A stretch of 8,252 nt of DNA from Alphaproteobacteria bacterium. Its GTDB lineage: Bacteria; Pseudomonadota; Alphaproteobacteria; Rhizobiales; Xanthobacteraceae. A model generated the notes under the pieces. The model searched no databases, was not told the DNA's origin, and saw nothing but the letters and a program-made list of their open reading frames with translations. Where the stretch lies: NCBI GenBank assembly GCA_005884465.1, contig VAZH01000127.1, positions 1-8,252 on the forward strand. The letters are read 5' to 3'. The translations under genes were made by a program, and so were the position numbers. Of this stretch, positions 5,860 to 8,252 are shown piece by piece; position 1 is the first letter of the stretch, and each line of letters starts with the position of its first letter.

Positions 5860-7173
5860 ATGACGACAGTAACCCGACGTAACGTCCTCAAGGGCGGTAC
5901 CGCGCTCGTGGGCGGCATGGCCGGCATCCTGGCCACTGGCCGCCCGCCGGCTTTTGCACAGGGCACGACGGTACACTGGCTGCGTTGGAATGACTTCGTG
6001 CCGGCTTCCGATCAGCTGCTGCGCAAGGAGCTGCTGCCTGCTGCTGAGAAAGCTCTGGGTATCAAGATCAATTTTGAGACCGTGAATGGCAACGACCTGC
6101 AGCCGCGTATCACGTCGGCGATTCAGTCGGGCGCGGGTCCCGACATCGTCATGCTCTTCAACAACCACCCGCAGATCTATTCGGAGAGTGTCGTCGACCT
6201 GTCCGAGCTCACAAGCAGTGTGAGCAAGGCCGAAGGCGGCTACTACGATCTGTGCAAATCGAACACGGTAGACGGCCAGAAGTCGATCGCCATGCCATGG
6301 ACTATCGTCGGCGCCATGATCGCCTACCGAAAATCTTGGTTCGACGAGATCGGCTCCCCGACCTTCCCCGACACATGGGAGAAGTATCGCGAGGTTGGCA
6401 AGAAGCTCAAAGCCAAGGGCCGGCCGATCGGTCAGACGCTCGGCCACACGTTCGGCGACGCGCCGACGTTCAGCTACCCCTATATGTGGTCGTGGGGCGG
6501 TACCGAAATTGAGAAGGACGGCAAGACTGTAAACATCAACAAGAAAGAGGTCATCGAATCGATCAAGTTCATGACCGCGTTTTGGAAAGAAGCCCACGAC
6601 GAGGGCGGCCTGGCCTGGGACGACACCAACAACAACCGCGCGTTCTTGTCGCAAACGATCTGCGCCACACTTAACGGCGCTTCGATCTACATCGAGTCGC
6701 TGCGCAACCCCGACAAGTACATCACTGAGACAGGCGCGCAGCTGAAAACCGACATCCAGCACTCGCCGTTACCCAGGGGTCCTGCCGGGCAATTCGCCAT
6801 GCACACCTTCTTCTCTCACGTCATTCCGAACTACTCGAAGAATCAAGCCGGCGCGAAGGAGTTTCTGAAGTGGATCCACACAAAGGCGAACTACGAGCCG
6901 TGGTTCGTCTCCCAGAAGGGCTTTGCGACGCCGCCGACCCACGAGTGGGAGAAGCACAAATTGTGGGACGAGGACAAGGTCATGGCGCCCTTCAAGGTCG
7001 CCGGCCTCCTCGGCCAGACTCCCGGCTATCCGTTGCCCTCATCAGGCAAAAAAGCCGCCGAAGTGCTCACCAAATACATCATCACCGACATGTACGCCAA
7101 AGCGGTCCAGGGCAGCACGGCCGAGGATGCCGCGAACTGGGCGCAAGGCGAACTCACGAAGATCTATACTTGA
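5860..7173 (+). CDS. ABC transporter solute-binding protein, family 1 (SBP_bac_1), Tat-exported
   Basis: This predicts a 437-residue periplasmic binding protein, a normal size for MalE/UgpB-like proteins of carbohydrate importers. Residues 1-33 are a Tat signal peptide: T5-R6-R7-N-V-L-K-G, a hydrophobic stretch, then A-F-A before Gln34. The mature part starts with V-H-W-L-R-W-N. The segment I88-Q-S-G-A-G-P-D-I-V (88-97) is the family hallmark in the first lobe. Aromatic residues likely to line a sugar-type pocket include W147, W210, W212, W242 and W348. AGAGGAGG (5847-5854) lies 5 nt before the ATG, a very strong ribosome binding site that also fixes the start. The next gene is a MalF/UgpA-like permease, which supports a CUT1 importer. 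Ligand identity cannot be read from the sequence. Candidates include sugars, polyols and glycerol-3-phosphate-type compounds. Confidence 0.92.
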   Translation: MTTVTRRNVLKGGTALVGGMAGILATGRPPAFAQGTTVHWLRWNDFVPASDQLLRKELLPAAEKALGIKINFETVNGNDLQPRITSAIQSGAGPDIVMLFNNHPQIYSESVVDLSELTSSVSKAEGGYYDLCKSNTVDGQKSIAMPWTIVGAMIAYRKSWFDEIGSPTFPDTWEKYREVGKKLKAKGRPIGQTLGHTFGDAPTFSYPYMWSWGGTEIEKDGKTVNINKKEVIESIKFMTAFWKEAHDEGGLAWDDTNNNRAFLSQTICATLNGASIYIESLRNPDKYITETGAQLKTDIQHSPLPRGPAGQFAMHTFFSHVIPNYSKNQAGAKEFLKWIHTKANYEPWFVSQKGFATPPTHEWEKHKLWDEDKVMAPFKVAGLLGQTPGYPLPSSGKKAAEVLTKYIITDMYAKAVQGSTAEDAANWAQGELTKIYT

Positions 7174-7192
7174 AAGTACGCTCTCACCGGTC

Positions 7193-7220
7193 CGTGCGGC
7201 GGCGAGGTGGCCGCCGCATG
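7193..7220 (+). other. intercistronic stem-loop between binding protein and permease genes
   Basis: TGCGGCGGC (7195-7203) and GCCGCCGCA (7210-7218) form a perfect 9-bp GC-rich stem with a 6-nt loop. A G-T and a C-G pair extend it to 11 bp (7193-7220). It starts 20 nt after the stop codon of the binding protein gene. No T-run follows, so it is not a typical terminator. In malE-malF and similar operons such a structure protects the upstream mRNA from 3' decay and lets the binding protein be made in excess over the membrane parts. That role is inferred here by analogy. A smaller hairpin, TCGGGA-CAA-TCCCGA, lies at 7306-7320 in the same 194-bp gap. Confidence 0.65.
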
Positions 7221-7367
7221 CCGGGCGGATCGGGCTTGAGGGTTCGAGCCATCTCCGGCGAGAGGACGCGCTCAGGGGCTGTTCCACTCCGTCACCCGCG
7301 TGGTGTCGGGACAATCCCGAGGGTTCGCATGAGACGCCAGTTGGCGCGCGCATCGAGGTGAAGCGAA

Positions 7368-8252
7368 ATGGCGATCGCTGAAACCCAGGTTTACATGCCG
7401 CAGGCGCCGCGGCCCAGGCTCCGGCTGCTCGAGGACGAGCGTTGGCTCGCACTCGTGCTGCTGGTGCCGACCCTGGTGCTGCTCGGCATGTTTATCGCCT
7501 ATCCGTTCCTCCGCGGCATCCTGCTGTCGGTCACCGACACGCGCGTGGGTGTGCCCGGCAACTTCGTCGGCCTCGCTAACTTCTACAAGATCTTCAATGA
7601 TGGGATCTTTCGCACTTCCGTTTACAACACCTTCGTCTATACGGGCGTGACCACCGTCTTCAAGCTGGCGCTCGGGCTGTGGCTGGCCATGCTGCTCAAC
7701 CGTAATTTCCGCGGCAAGGCTTTTACCCGTGCTTTCATCCTGCTGCCTTTCATTATCCCGACCGTGCTCTCGACTTTCGCCTGGAAGTGGATGTTCGACC
7801 CGACATTTAGCGTCCTCAATTGGCTGCTCTATCATTTCGGCTTGATCACCGGTCGGATCAATTGGCTGGGCGATCCGGACCTCGCCATGATCTCGATCAT
7901 CGTCGTCAACATCTGGCGCGGGGTGCCATTCTTCGCCATCAGCCTGCTCGCCGGCCTGCAGACCATCAGTCCCGAACTCAACGAGGCCGCCGCCATCGAC
8001 GGCGCCAAGCCGTGGCAGCGGTTCTGGCACATCACCTGGCCGCTGCTGCTGCCCGTGACCATGGTCGTGGTGCTGTTCTCGGTGATTCAGACATTCGCCG
8101 ACTTCCAGATCGTCTATGTGATGACGGGCGGCGGACCAGCCAACGCGACGCACCTGTTCGCCACCTACGCCTATCAGATCGGCATCGGCACCGGGCTCTT
8201 GAGCGAGGGCGCCGCCATCTCGCTCGCAATGTTTCCGATTCTGTTTCTGGTC
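7368..8252 (+). CDS. ABC transporter permease, MalF/UgpA-like (3' end beyond window)
   Basis: An open frame of 295 codons from ATG 7368 continues to the window end without a stop. The family is usually about 290-310 residues, so probably only a few residues are missing. GAGGTGA (7355-7361) lies 6 nt before the ATG. Six hydrophobic segments are visible, at about 28-50, 87-110, 122-142, 172-196, 228-250 and 278-295, fitting the six-helix CUT1 permease. The cytoplasmic EAA loop that docks on the ATPase is E206-A-A-A-I-D-G212-A-K-P-W-Q-R-F-W-H-I-T-W-P224, a near-consensus match. T253-G-G-G-P follows, as is common in MalF/UgpA/ThuF proteins. The protein should form the membrane channel with a second MalG/UgpE-like permease expected just downstream. 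The cytoplasmic N terminus (1-27) is Pro/Arg-rich. Confidence 0.93.
   Translation, partial: MAIAETQVYMPQAPRPRLRLLEDERWLALVLLVPTLVLLGMFIAYPFLRGILLSVTDTRVGVPGNFVGLANFYKIFNDGIFRTSVYNTFVYTGVTTVFKLALGLWLAMLLNRNFRGKAFTRAFILLPFIIPTVLSTFAWKWMFDPTFSVLNWLLYHFGLITGRINWLGDPDLAMISIIVVNIWRGVPFFAISLLAGLQTISPELNEAAAIDGAKPWQRFWHITWPLLLPVTMVVVLFSVIQTFADFQIVYVMTGGGPANATHLFATYAYQIGIGTGLLSEGAAISLAMFPILFLV

Noticed and set aside
5842..6762. A 306-codon minus-strand open frame opposite the solute-binding protein.
   Set aside because: The plus strand has a strong ribosome binding site, a Tat signal and full-length family features. The minus translation (Val, Arg, Asp-rich) matches nothing.
7241..7250. GGTTCGAGCC resembles the T arm of a tRNA.
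   Set aside because: The flanking bases do not form a 5-bp T stem at the right register, and no acceptor, D or anticodon arm can be built around it.
7272..8153. A 293-codon minus-strand open frame opposite the permease.
   Set aside because: The plus-strand frame encodes a clear six-helix permease with an EAA motif. The minus frame is rich in Asp, Glu, His and Gln without any domain, as expected from the complement of a hydrophobic protein.

Overview
The window looks like chromosomal DNA of a high-GC alphaproteobacterium of the order Hyphomicrobiales. A Bradyrhizobium, Rhodopseudomonas or Afipia-like relative is the most likely source. This rests on the protein style, the GC-rich third codon positions and the gene types, and no marker gene in the window confirms it.

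Layout. Positions 1-24 hold the first eight codons of an unidentified minus-strand gene, with a good ribosome binding site. Positions 165-188 are a strong factor-independent terminator serving the minus-strand gene above it. Positions 222-989 (minus) encode a secreted DsbA/Com1-type thiol-disulfide oxidoreductase. Positions 1050-2459 (minus) encode a secreted M48 zinc metalloprotease with a C-terminal TPR-like region (BepA type). These two probably form one envelope protein quality-control unit, read protease first. A 95-bp divergent promoter region separates them from a fold-type I PLP aminotransferase (2555-3742, plus). That gene is followed by a DctA-type C4-dicarboxylate:cation symporter (3912-5240, plus).

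A 619-bp stretch (5241-5859) carries no gene I can identify. It contains overlapping minus-strand open frames of doubtful status, and inverted repeats just before the next operon. From 5860 to the window end runs an ABC importer operon of the carbohydrate-uptake (CUT1, MalEFG/UgpBAE-like) type. It has a Tat-exported solute-binding protein (5860-7173), a 194-bp intercistronic gap with a strong stem-loop, and the first 295 codons of a MalF/UgpA-like permease (7368-8252), cut by the window edge. The second permease and the ATPase would be expected beyond it.

The genes fall into three themes: envelope protein folding and degradation, amino-acid/C4-dicarboxylate metabolism, and solute uptake. I see no CRISPR array, transposase, phage gene, tRNA or rRNA. 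I do not see convincing evidence of an undescribed system. The points most worth checking are the SBP-permease stem-loop, the protease-Dsb pair, and the unexplained 5241-5859 gap.
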